64,000 bases of DNA from Plumapathes pennacea (taxonomy: Eukaryota > Cnidaria > Anthozoa > Antipatharia > Myriopathidae), in contig OZ038463.1 in assembly GCA_964036295.1 (NCBI GenBank), positions 13,467,569 to 13,531,568 on the forward strand. The letters run 5' to 3'. Below are positions 24,607 to 36,198 of the stretch, in pieces (position 1 is the stretch's first letter; each line of letters begins with the position of its first letter). A program made the translations under genes and the position numbers. The notes beneath the pieces are model-generated. The model did no database searches and was not told the DNA's origin. It was given only the letters and a program-made list of their open reading frames with translations.

Positions 24607-27600
24607 TCACTTCTTGGCATTCTTTCGTCCTTTGCTTCGATTCTCGTATGGTTTGCTGCCACGGACTCTTAGGTGATTCAAGGCTCCCGACAAGGCCTGA
24701 AAAATGACACAGAGAAAATGAAAAACAAACAAAAAACCAAGGAGAGCCGAATGGAGGGGTATTATAAAGGCTGCGGATTTATGGATGGAGGTTTTTCGGT
24801 CATGGTCTTGGATTTTCCAATGCAGTAAAACCTCTGTGGCAGAGTTCCTGGAGCGCTTACCCATTCCGCCCAGCTACCATCCTCGCTTCGCACAGTTCTT
24901 CCCTAATTTAGTATAGGTGGCGCGAAAGAGCAACGCGTAGGGTCACCGTTCCCCCCAGGGAGTAGGGTAGTTCATTCGGGGGTTCTGCCCGGACATTCTC
25001 CAGCCTTTGGCAGTCGGATAAACGAATAAATCAAATAACAATAAGAATCAAATAAGACGAAAAGAAAAATTATTCAAAGCTACTTTTACATACCTTTCCA
25101 GCCTTGCTTGTTCGGCCATCTATTTCTTTGTGGTCGGCTTCCCAACAGCAAACGAGCGAGTCCTCTCCTCCGGTCACGATGCATTCAGACTGTGATGCAA
25201 AAAATGAGACACTAAACGATGAGTGGTTTACAACTAAATTTCTTCACAGCACAGCTAGCATTTGTCAATAACTAAAATAAATAGCAGGAATGATCTTATA
25301 CATTGCTGTCATGGTTAATTCACTGCCCCCGCATCGTCACTTTTTTGTCTCCACTTTGTCTGCATGCAATAGGATTAGGATGATAACCAGGAGTTCCATA
25401 TATCGGAGTCATGTGCCAAACGCTAAAGCTTTTTAAAACCTTCTACACTTGTGATCTGTGCCAAGAAAAGCTTTCAATAATGTTCGCTCTATATTGGATT
25501 TTACAGCCATGTTTAGAAACAACTCAACTCAAAAGGCATCTTGTTTTCAACCTTCTCGACCTTTCTTTTTAACTTTTTTGCTAATCAAGACTTCGACAAT
25601 GTAGGTACTATTATCATCCATAAATGAAGCAGTAGCATAAACGTAGAAATACTATTTACAAAATTTGTTATACTGTCAAGTTCATGGAGTCAACAAACAA
25701 CTGTGCAGATGCCCAGACAGACGGAAAACAGCTGAGAGTCGCCGCACAAGGTCCAGACCGACACAGACAGGTCATTATCGATTTACCCACGTGGTGGATT
25801 TTAGTCATGTGACCAGCCTGATGCAAACGGCCTATATATAGCACATGCATTCATTGACAAGCGACATTACCCTATTCCAACACAGGACAAGGTGGAGTCC
25901 AGTTCATTTTACAATCATACGAGTGCGAAGTTTTATGTCGCCATCACTCGGGCTTATTATAACACACTGACACGAACAATCCGGATAAACTAAGAGGGTC
26001 TGGGTACCATCAAATACAGCTTTCAAAAACCCTTTACAAATACTTCATTTTGCGAAGCTTTAGACTTCTTTTCTTGTGGTAGTTCATATCAAGCTGTGTT
26101 TGGTTCACTCTTTGCTGGTCCCGGATTATGCACCAATCATCGTTCGAGAAAAATGTAAAATTCGTGATCAAGGTTTTCGGAACAATTTCCAATCCTCCTA
26201 AAGGCGTTTTCATGTTGTGTAGACAAGAATTTCAACAACCACATCTATTTCCTTTTTTCTTTTTTCAGGTGATTTCCGTCCTGATGTTTCAATAGTATTT
26301 CTCCAATCAAGAATTTCCATAGTATGGTGTTATTGGACAAAACTAATTTTACTTTATGGAAGAGGTCCAATTTTTCTAATGCAGGTTTATTTATTTCTTG
26401 AACTCGAGAAAAATTTCACGGCCTGTGCTGCATTACTATACGGTATGCTGAACATATATGTGTTAGTAGTAGTATTAGCTTGACAGCTACATATTACACC
26501 AACATCACATAGACCTTACTCATAATTAGATGCATTTAGAAGGTTGACTTTTACGATAAAACTTCTAATGCCACATCAAGCTTTGTGCAATTTTGAACGG
26601 TGCATACTGAATTTTAGCGAACTTATCCGTATGTAAAGTGCAGCAAATACATGCGGAAGCGAGGCTTGGTAGGCCAGACTGTCTTTCTCCATACAAATCC
26701 CTATAAATTGAAACGGCTGTAACTTTGCAGACTTTTAACCTACAACACACAAATTTTTCCAGATTTCTAATTTGTGTGTTTTAATGCATACAAATAATTT
26801 CTTGCACTGATGCAGCAATGCTGTGAAACAGAGGACACGCCTGTATGAGTACGGTCTATAGTGGCCATGAACATGTGAATTAATGACTTAATAAACTATT
26901 TTGTGAAAAAAAACTAACCCGCCAGTTCCACTGCACACAACGTACAGTTGCCACGTGACCGCCTCGGAGGTGGCAAACTTGCTGTACGTCAGTGCGATCA
27001 ACATCATACAAACGCAGACTGCCGCTAGAGATGACAAGAAAGACTACAACATCAGTGAAGCTAACAGGATAAATTCTCCAAGCTGTAAGACAAATCGATT
27101 TTGTTCTGCCAGCTCGAAACGTCACCCAACACGATATTCCTTACAACCTTCAGTTCATATCCATGTAACCCAAGTTAGAAGTGAAGAAAAAGAAGGCAAG
27201 GGTCTTTGGCAAAAGTAATTTATATTACACTAGCCGCTGTAGAGAGGTATCGTTAAAACAAAAAGCTTCTTATGTTGAACAAGGGAAGGGATATTAGAGT
27301 GGGGGCGGGGGCTTATAACAGGGATGCACAAAAATGTTCTCAAGTTTGTAAACAGAAAACTGCTTTTTGACTGAGCACTAGAGCTTTCTTGCTTTGTTTA
27401 ACATTACGATATTAATGAACAGTTCTATGTAGATAATAGAAGCCAATGTTCAGAGCTCTGTAACTCTATGTGAAGTGGTAGGTGAGCACATAAAGGTGAG
27501 AGGGAATTTTTGTTATGAGACTAATGGGCCTAAGTATTCATGACAAGGGTTTAATAACCGGGATTTTACGGTGTGTGTTTAATATCGTATATGTGTCACT

Positions 27601-30600
27601 TAACCATCGAGAACAAAGTAACTATACAGTTAAGGTGAAAACATGACTAACGCCTCGTCATAACTTCTGTTAGTCCTTAGTCGATCGTGCGTTTCAAAAG
27701 GTTTTCTGTATAGTTCGACAACCGAATCGTAAACACTGCCAAAATTGCACGTAATGTTGCTGAAGTTGAACCAAGTTCGACTTCAGCAAAAATTGCGCGC
27801 AACATTTGCACCGTGTGTCCACCATTGCGTGCAACTGAGAACAATGTTCCACTATGTGTCCGTTCCATGTATACCGCGATTAAAGCCCAACCTACACTTA
27901 AATGCGATTATATCACATATTTTCAACTGACTAGTTTTAACAAAGACCTCCACGGTAGATAGTTTTATGTGTTAGGTGTTTTGAAAACAGTGCTTGTTTG
28001 GACGTCGCTGGAGAACAACGGACAGTGCTATTTGGCTTTGATTTAAAAAGTGAAGAACAAATACATTCACTAAAAAGCAAACCCTCATTGTAAGAATGGT
28101 TATTTCATGCTCCAAGATAAACAATCCCAAAAACAGTACATTCCGTTATTTACAAAAAAAAAAAGATCAAAGCTGCCCGTTATAATCCTGGTGGTTAATA
28201 GGAGATTACCGTACCACGTTGTGTGTACAATAGGAAGTAAAATACTAAAACTCGCAGCTTGAACATTCGCATACCCAGTTGGAATAAATGCGGTCAGAAA
28301 TCGTTTCACGCATGAATATTTTGCAAAAACAAAAACAACCCAGGCTTCCGGAACAAACGGAGTCTAATTAACAGCAGTCTGGAAAAGACACCGCGTAAAT
28401 ACGTGCGATCACCTTATTTTCGAGTCAGCGGTCATCGCACAGGATTGTCGAAACTACAGCAAATACAAGTGCAGTCAGTTTCGTAGTTCATGTAATGCTT
28501 GTAAAACCTCAAGAAGCTCAAAGTTAGTACTTAATACTCGAGTTATTACAAGTTCAATACATTTCCTTTTACATAAGTTGTGCACAAGAAAACTGGGCTT
28601 GCACAGCATACGATACGAAATCAGAGAAATGGCGACGAACGCTGATCAGCGGAAGTGACGTCATTTAAGAGCGCATCTTGGTGGGTGCTTCAGGATGCCA
28701 TCCGGGAAAGAGAAGAGGGTTACAAAACAAGAAACTGAAACACACCTGTGGGTGCCTCCAAGCATGAACAACTTGTCAGTAGGTGGCTCATAAAGACAGT
28801 CCACAAGGTATTCCGTTTGCTCTCCACCCTGTGGAGATAATGCGCAAAGGCACTTTTCTTTAAAAAAAAATGTAACAATTACTTGACATGCTCAATTTGT
28901 GAGCCTTCAAATAGTGAATTCTAATTAATTTACTCACTTTGTTGTTGTCTCTAATATCCGCAAAATTTGCCGTGAGAGATGCCTGTAGCAGATGAGACAT
29001 TTCCAGGTAAAGTAAATGAGCGCGGAGAGTTAATAATAACGTAAGTATGTACCAAACTGAACCGTGGAGGTAAGGTTTGTACAGCACTTTCCCCACACAT
29101 GGGCGCACTCACAGCGGCACTAATACAGTCAACTCCCTCTTAATGGACGCCCTCAGGACCAGCTCCAGTGTCCGTCTTAAAAAGAGTTCAGTAGGAAATT
29201 ACTAAAGAAACCACATGGATCGCTCGTACCAGGTGTCCGTCTTAGATGGGTGTCCGCAGTAAAAGGGAGTTGTCTGTAATCAGCTTTAGGTATCCTGCAG
29301 TTGTAGCGTCCCGAATTGGCGTCAACAATTTTAACATTTTAAACAAATGTAACGAAGGCAGCTACCATAAAAGCGTACAGCAAGATAACGAGAGTTACAG
29401 AGCATATACTCAATTATTGCCGTCTTCTACCTCGGGTATGTTCCAGAGCTGAAGAGTTTCGATGTGCGTGATGCAGTACAAATTATCGTACTGTGGCCCA
29501 AAATATCCCACCTGGCTCTGCAACACCAACAAAGTTCAATCACTGAAAATTTCAACGACTGAATGCCCGACTGTTGTATTAAAATGAAACGGTTCTGTAC
29601 TTGTTGGGTATTACAGTAGTAGTCACACTCAAATATTGTCTTGCCGCATATGCTACTAAAAATTAAACAGGGCTTCACTTTTTACAGCTGTCACACTTCA
29701 TCTGTGCAATTCATCGCAAATTCATTTATTTGATTGTATTAGTTTCCCCAGTGCTTTTTTAATAGTCAACTCTCAGGATGCAGCTTTTTGTTTGCTACAA
29801 CATTGTCAGAAGCAATTTCATGCAGGTAATCCTGGATTAAGTCGCTTAATCTGCAAGTTTTGCACACGTACCACAGATGTTTCACAATTCAGGACAGAAT
29901 CAAGTGCATCCTCTTCGTTATTCTTTGACGTGTCAAACAGACAGATTAACCCATCCTGCAAGAAGGAACCAACATTTGTGAGAATGTTACACCAGGAGAG
30001 GGTACTCCCATTGATGGGCTATGAAAGGGTCCACGCTCTGCATGAAAGGGGCCCCTTTTGATGCCTCAGGTATCAGAGCAGGAGTGCAGAGACGTCACTT
30101 TACTCTCCCGCATACGAGCATAATTTCGTATTTCTCCCGCACACTCATCTCCAGCTTTAGAGCCCCAATTCGAACTTTTTTCTTCAAGGCGGTGTAATAT
30201 TTAGAGTCAGTTCCAAACTACCTCCGTTCCCAGGCTCTCTTCCCAACTGACCGAGTGGGGCCCAGACCCTCAGCCGCATGGAATTTTTGAGTTGACAATT
30301 TTGGGAGTGTAATTTTAAAAATCTGCCCAGGGGGAGACCATGTAGCTCAAATAAATCACTGAAGTTGTGGTGTGTTCTTTTACAATATATAATAATTATA
30401 TATATATAATAATTATTATTTTATTGTTCCTTTCAAAGGTTTCTGGAAAGAGCCTCATTGCACAAAGTTTTTTGAGTATCCCCCTCCCCAGTGACTAAAA
30501 ATGTCCCATTCGAAAATACTTGTGGACCACCTTCCCTTCCTTCTGATAAACCCAGCTACTCTTACATCGTGACTCCACTTACAGTTGAACAAGATGCTAA

Positions 30601-33335
30601 CTGATGAGTCCGTGTTGGATGGAACTTCACCTAGAAAATGAAAACCCTTTGAATGCTATTTTCATAGCTGAAAGATGTCATAACGTCTCAGCACTAGGCA
30701 GAAATGTACTTTTAAATATCATGCATTCAAATGAAGACTGTTACATGGGGCATAATTGCCAAAAAAGAAAACTAAAATAGAACCTCAGAACTCAAACATA
30801 AAGTGGGCATGGCTATATCATTCAAGCTTTATTGTTTTTTATATTTACAGTACTTGTATACCTGTGTGAGGTCATCATCATGAGAATCCTCAAACACTGT
30901 TTGTGGTTGGCTGTTACTCAATTTCCTTGTATCCCTGAAAGATGCAGTCGTGTAGAATATGCATTACTCTTGGCCATATTGCGTGGGGGGAGGGTTGTTA
31001 GTCACATGTACATGTAACAAATCCTGGAAGTGCAGGGGTGCATATTTCAAATTTAGGAGTGCGAGGGGGCAGTTATTTACTTTTTACCAAATCATAGCCA
31101 AATGGTCATTTTTTTTTGTAATGCAAAACATTTGCTCATAAACAATGACATAACATATTTGCCATCTGCATAGTCCTAATAGGCACACACTTCATAGAAT
31201 TTCATTTTGTTAGTTTGCCAAATATCTTCCCAAAATGTTTTGTGCAAAAACAACAAAATAGAGGGAAAGGGGCACTTATTCCAAATTTTGGCTGACAGGA
31301 GGGGCGCTTATTCGAGGATTCATGGTATGTATATTAGATTATTAATAGTTTACCATAAATATAGAAATACATCATCCCCTGTCTTCTCAGTACCAGATGC
31401 AATAATTTCGTCAGAACAGTTGAGTCCACAGCATGTAAAACGGGACTCCTTTGGACCTATAAAAGGTTCAAAACTGTAATGTAATAGATGTATAAAACAA
31501 ATAGTTGTATTACTAGGTTTAACTATGACTTAATAATTAATAAGAAATTAATAATTATATTGTTGTCACATACAACACTGTAAAAAAATTAAGCACACTG
31601 TATAAAATATTATATATTTTTAAAATGTATATAAGTATACATGTTTATTTAAACATATTTGAGTGTTCACCCCAAGAACTCAAGGCTCATTAAGGGGGCT
31701 TACTTTAAAATATTGTAAGGCTGTACCAATTTGGTTTGGGCAAATAAGATTGATTGATTGATTTAAACATACTCTGTACTTTGTGCACAGGACTGGAGTA
31801 TCCTTTTCTTGTATCCCAGCAACTGAAACAAATGCCAGAGTGATAGTGCATTTAATAATTAAATGCTCCATTTTTACCAAAATTTAGCATACGGTAATGC
31901 CAGAAAATATTAAGAGGATTTCGTGCTTGAGTAAACAGTATATATACATACCTTAGTGTACCACCAAGTGATGATATCCACAATAAGCTTGGAGAGTTAT
32001 GAGCAAACTCCACTCCTGTGACAGGATGAGTGTGTTCTGGGAATTGTAGAAAAACCCACATAATGCTGTACAATATTCCTGATCATTCATCTGTTTCGTG
32101 TAACAACAAATTGATGTAAAAATAAAATATTTTAATTTTTTTTCTATGATTGTTCAGAACAGTTCCTATACATTTTGTTATGTGTCACATTTCCTGCTAT
32201 ATACAAATCTTCAAGCTAAAACTAACCTTTGATTTTCCCCAAGGATGTAGAGGTATCCAACTGGAACAAACTGACTGCACCATCTGAGTCTAAATAGATA
32301 AGTCCAGTTAGTAATAATAATATTGTAGGTTGGTTGTGATTGTCCAGGTTAGAGTTTTCTTTTTTCATCTTTAAGAAAGTGGGTCTCCTAGCTAGTGATC
32401 GAGGCAGAGGAAACTTTTTTGAGCCCTGACCTGTGCTGCACCCACAAATAAAATAAATAGAGAATGAAAATACATACCCCCAGCAGCTATTAGCTTGAAT
32501 TCTGGACTGCAAGTACACAAGTTGGTACAAATTCAGTATGTTCTCGTATGTTTTCCATGGCACCTTTGAGTTTCAACAAATTTGTATGTAGTATTGACAG
32601 TATTAAATTAAGAAATATATAATGCGTCACTGTGTAATATAGCCTCATCTAAACACGCAGGAAGTTGGGAGAACACGAGAGTAGCATAAGGAAACCACGA
32701 GGCCCCCAAGTGGTTTCCGGTGCTACTCGAGTATTCTCCCAACTTCCCAAGTGTTTAGATGAGGCTATATTACACAGGAACACGTTATATTATTTCTTCT
32801 ATAAAATAATTAGTTAAGTAGAATACATCAAGTATCGTGTCAGCGTGTAATATACTCTCATCTTACACGGTTATTTAGCCAATCAGGGCACGCATAGTAT
32901 AAATCATAGTTATTTTATAATTCTTACTCTCGAACCTGAATATTGTTTCAGGAAAACACCATAATATAACTAATAGATAACGTTGACAGATGTTACAACT
33001 CTTTTTAACAGTATAAACCTTTGGTTATAGTACCAGTGTTTATACTTCTTCGTGACAAAGGTCTTGAATAAAGACCATTTGGAAGTACACTGGGATCCGA
33101 TCATCTACCCATGCCAGTAACCATAGCTGGCAAACGTGCATTGGACAAATACATATCTCACTCGGTAAAAAAAATATGACTGGAATAGTACACGATAGTC
33201 ACTTTTTATCCACACTAACCTTGAAGAAAGATGTGTTATGTAGAGTGTTTCATCGCTCGAACTGCTTGGTAAGGGAAGGCTCGAGAAACGATGCAAAATT
33301 TGAAAACCTCGGACATTCCTCACATCGCCCGCCAT
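24607..33335 (-). CDS. WDR89: WDR89-type WD-repeat protein, complete, fifteen coding exons
   Basis: Exons (minus, 5' to 3'): 33220-33335, 32478-32506, 32227-32289, 31952-32036, 31773-31822, 31354-31456, 30862-30934, 30583-30630, 29872-29955, 29431-29517, 28938-28982, 28746-28828, 26919-27024, 25094-25189, 24607-24696. Every border is GT/AG, the phases close, and the sum is 385 residues plus stop, against 387 recalled for human WDR89. Diagnostic matches along the chain: GTLRSCWDTR, CNCSDEIIASGTEK-like block in exon 6, DSHDDDLTQ, VKFHPTR, DGLICLFD with NNEEDALD, DNLYCITH, FADIRD, LFMLGGTH, LRGGHVATVRCVQWN, IVTGGEDSLVCCWE, and a basic C-terminal tail (RSKGRKNAKK). It should fold as a beta-propeller scaffold. 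A microexon of 29 nt (exon 2) is present. Confidence 0.95.
29124..29278. mobile_element. pogo/Tc1-like MITE (TACAGTCAACTCCCT termini)
   Basis: TA-flanked, left TACAGTCAACTCCCTCTTAA, right AAGGGAGTTGTCTGTA in inverted orientation. In the WDR89 intron between exons 10 and 11. A half copy occurs at about 39650-39710. Confidence 0.7.
32609..32920. mobile_element. foldback repeat, copy 1 of a two-copy family
   Basis: Arms tagcctcatctaaacacgc and gtgtttagatgaggcta form a long hairpin around a ggtttcc core, followed by a shared 120-bp tail ending near gttattttata. About 90 percent alike by eye to 63212-63531. In WDR89 intron 1. Confidence 0.8.
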
Positions 33336-35412
33336 ATCTTTTTCTGCCGAGGTGGCTTGGGCTCACCAGTTACCAGTTCCCGGCCGAGTCCTCACGCAGT
33401 TAGCTCGTAAAACGAAAATACGCTTCTGTAGCAGCGCTTTCATGGAACCACCTGGCCGGCTGTCGGGCCATGTAGAGCAAACGGTCAATTCACAAATGGT
33501 TTAGTTTTACACCCGTACCTACAAACATTTAGGTCCATTCTCAACCTTGCCCCAAAACATAATTTCCAAGTCTAGCCACCATCTTTGGCGGTGCCTAAAA
33601 GTTTACAATATATCTCCCAGCCAGCATGCCCGTGTGTCAGAAAGTATTCCCCACTGGGATTTACTGACTGAAGGCGTTTACTCTTTCCCATGTGACTCTT
33701 TGTAAAACAGGTCGTCCGGAGCCGCAAAGAAAAAAGTCTATTCGTGACTTCACTACTCAGTCTATATCATGCACAACTTAAATTCGACACCTAAATATTT
33801 ATCAGGGGCCATAATACTCCAGCCTGGGCTACATTCAAACTAAGTACGTGCGTAAAGAAAACTACGCCTTTCTTCTTTTGGCTGAGTTTCAAGTTGAATA
33901 TATTAGTGAAATGTGATACACGTGTTGACATGTACTTGCGGTTTTGGTCAATTGTATTCACTTTCGGATTCTTCTTCTTCCAGTTGTGTACAGTATTTTT
34001 TATTGCTGGCAAAAATTAAGCGAAGCAAAGCAAATATAATCAAATGATAGAAATATTTCGACAAGCTGAAGCCGCTCCGGGCCATCACGGATCTTTCATC
34101 TTTGACCGCGCTTGTCAAACAACCGAGAATTTACCAAAACCTCTGTGATAATCGTTCTGAAATACAACAGATTGACTGGCAAGTCATGAGTACAATGATA
34201 ACAATCAAAACAACTCCAGAAAACGTCTTCCTATCTACTAAAATTTCTTCATGTGTATTCGCTGATGCCCATATTTGGAAGTCAATTGTTGACACAGCAT
34301 GACTGACTGACTGACGCAATCTTGACTGCAATAAGGTCGTGCTTCCCACTTAAGTGGGATGCCGACCTTAAAAGAGTGGAATACAGGTCTGAGAGTGAGA
34401 ATCTTGGGATGCAGGTCTGAAATATTTTCAGGAGTAACAAGCGGAAAATCCACCTGTTCTCGCAGGCGAAAGTTGAGTGGGTTATACGTGATCTCGAGTT
34501 CCCTGTCTCTTCGTTCGTTTGTTTCCGTTTTCTTAAAATTCTTCTTAAAGTCCGTGTGTTGCGCGAAACTTGCGTTACTACAGTCAATCGATCTGATACA
34601 ACCATCGCCTTAACTCACTCGAGACGTGAGCCGGGTGGACAATTGTGGTTTGTGTTAAGTGCCCATAAAATCTGCCTGCGCACGTCAGATTATGCTTCAT
34701 TATGCATCGATCAATTTTCCAACAGTGTACCCCAGCTCACCCCGACCCGGGAACATTCCAGCGTGGCTACAAATTCCCTAACCCCGGGCAAGGAAAACTG
34801 GCGGTTTCGTTTTAGTAATTTTTTTTTTTTTTTCGATTCCCCGCCCTTGGGCAGCCAGGACTGACAAAATCATCGGTTGAAATAGTTACAAAAATTGATC
34901 GATGCATGACCGCAAACTATTAAAGCACACCCGTTTTTATTTGTTTGTTTGTTTGTTTGTTGTTACCTGAGAATGAGACGGGAACGGGAACGAAGGTTAC
35001 AACATCCTCAGTGACAGGTTTATCTCAATCAGGTCAGATCCATGCAGACTGTCACGTCTTTACTAAGCCAATCGTATCTTTTTTATTTACACCGTTTATG
35101 TCTGAGTCACGAGGCAATCTCATGCAGGAAACGGAATTTGACCCGTGGCAGACGTCACAAACGATATCGCTTCTGACCACCCTATTTCCACGCTATTACG
35201 CTAATTTCCCTTTGTAATAAACGGAAACTACTTTACGGGTTCTTTGCGTCAGTAAATTTTTTTTCCCTCTGTAGCCCTTGAGAGGCAATACTCACACGTT
35301 CTGGGTGACACGTTTGTGAATAGAGTTTGTTGAATGAGAGCCAACAGTTTTTTTCCGTCAGTATAGACATACGGGCATTTATCTCGAGGAGGAATAAATA
35401 AAATAATAAAAT
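33336..35412. other. intergenic: WDR89 5' flank and ankyrin gene 3' flank
   Basis: No coding exon recognised. Holds a MITE at 34702-34907, a poly-T run at about 34820-34834 and a minus-strand AATAAA at 35082-35087 that could serve the ankyrin gene, about 330 bp past its stop. Confidence 0.4.
34702..34907. mobile_element. MITE with ATGCATCGATCAATTTT termini
   Basis: Seventeen-base inverted repeats at 34702-34718 and 34891-34907. The interior shares a cccttgggcagccaggactgac-like block with the MITE at 6994-7198. Confidence 0.7.
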
Positions 35413-36198
35413 TTAGACGCGGCCGTAATCCGCAATTCGCAATTTGCACTGAGTTAATTCTGAGGTAAACTGAAAGTCTCTGGTTTGCCTGTAATAACTA
35501 TCTTTCTGTGCATACGCTGAAGTTAATATTTTGATCATTTCTTTGTCTCTTTGTCCCACTGCAATATGAACTGGCGTGACTCCTTCGTTGTTTCGCGCCC
35601 TAACATCGGCGCCGTGTTTTACAAGGTACGCCGCGCACAGCCTGCTCCCGCCACAGACTGCGGCGTGAAGCGGGTTCCAGCCGTCCCGATCTCTCAGATC
35701 CAAATCAGCACCAAATTGAACCAAAATATCCACGCAGCGAAGTTTGCCGTCGAACGCAGCATCATGGAGCGCTGAGGCTCCACCAGAGTTCAGCTGATTC
35801 ACATTAGCAGCACCAGAGAGAATTATATTCTTCAATCCGGCGGGGTCGTCGGCCGCAACTGCTGAGCAAACTGCGTAAGACGGGTGCAATAAACCAACAT
35901 TGGCTTCTCGTCTCTTAAAAGTTTCCCATGTTGCTGTAGCTTTAGTTTCGGGCATTGCGTCTTCGTCCATAGCCTTATCAATGATGATTTTAGGAATGAT
36001 CAAGTTCGCAGTTTTGCTTGCTTGTAAAACAGACTGCCGAGGAAACCAGAGATTTCTGTAAACTTGTGGGTCAAGGCCTTTTGAAAGCCTAGTTAATTTC
36101 TTCTTTGGTCGATTCACACTGTTTTTCCGTGATGTGGCGGGGGTTCCAAGTCCTGCAACTCCGAAGCCGCCAGACTTCGGTGTTAACACAGGCATCAT
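35413..36198 (-). CDS. ankyrin-repeat protein, single exon
   Basis: Uninterrupted frame of 261 residues. The ATG at 36198 (MMPVLTPKSGG) is the first in frame; an ATG codon follows directly at 36195. Residues 1-110 are basic and probably disordered (RPKKKLTRLSK). Residues about 115-228 form four ankyrin repeats, with GASALHDAAFDGKLRCVDIL, DGWNPLHAAVCGGSRLCA and EGVTPVHIAVGQRDKEM. The pattern of an N-terminal basic stretch and few repeats recalls PP1 regulatory subunits of the MYPT/PPP1R27 group, but no clear RVxF docking motif is seen, so the partner is unknown. No membrane or signal segment. Confidence 0.8.
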   Translation of the reverse strand: MMPVLTPKSGGFGVAGLGTPATSRKNSVNRPKKKLTRLSKGLDPQVYRNLWFPRQSVLQASKTANLIIPKIIIDKAMDEDAMPETKATATWETFKRREANVGLLHPSYAVCSAVAADDPAGLKNIILSGAANVNQLNSGGASALHDAAFDGKLRCVDILVQFGADLDLRDRDGWNPLHAAVCGGSRLCAAYLVKHGADVRARNNEGVTPVHIAVGQRDKEMIKILTSAYAQKDSYYRQTRDFQFTSELTQCKLRIADYGRV

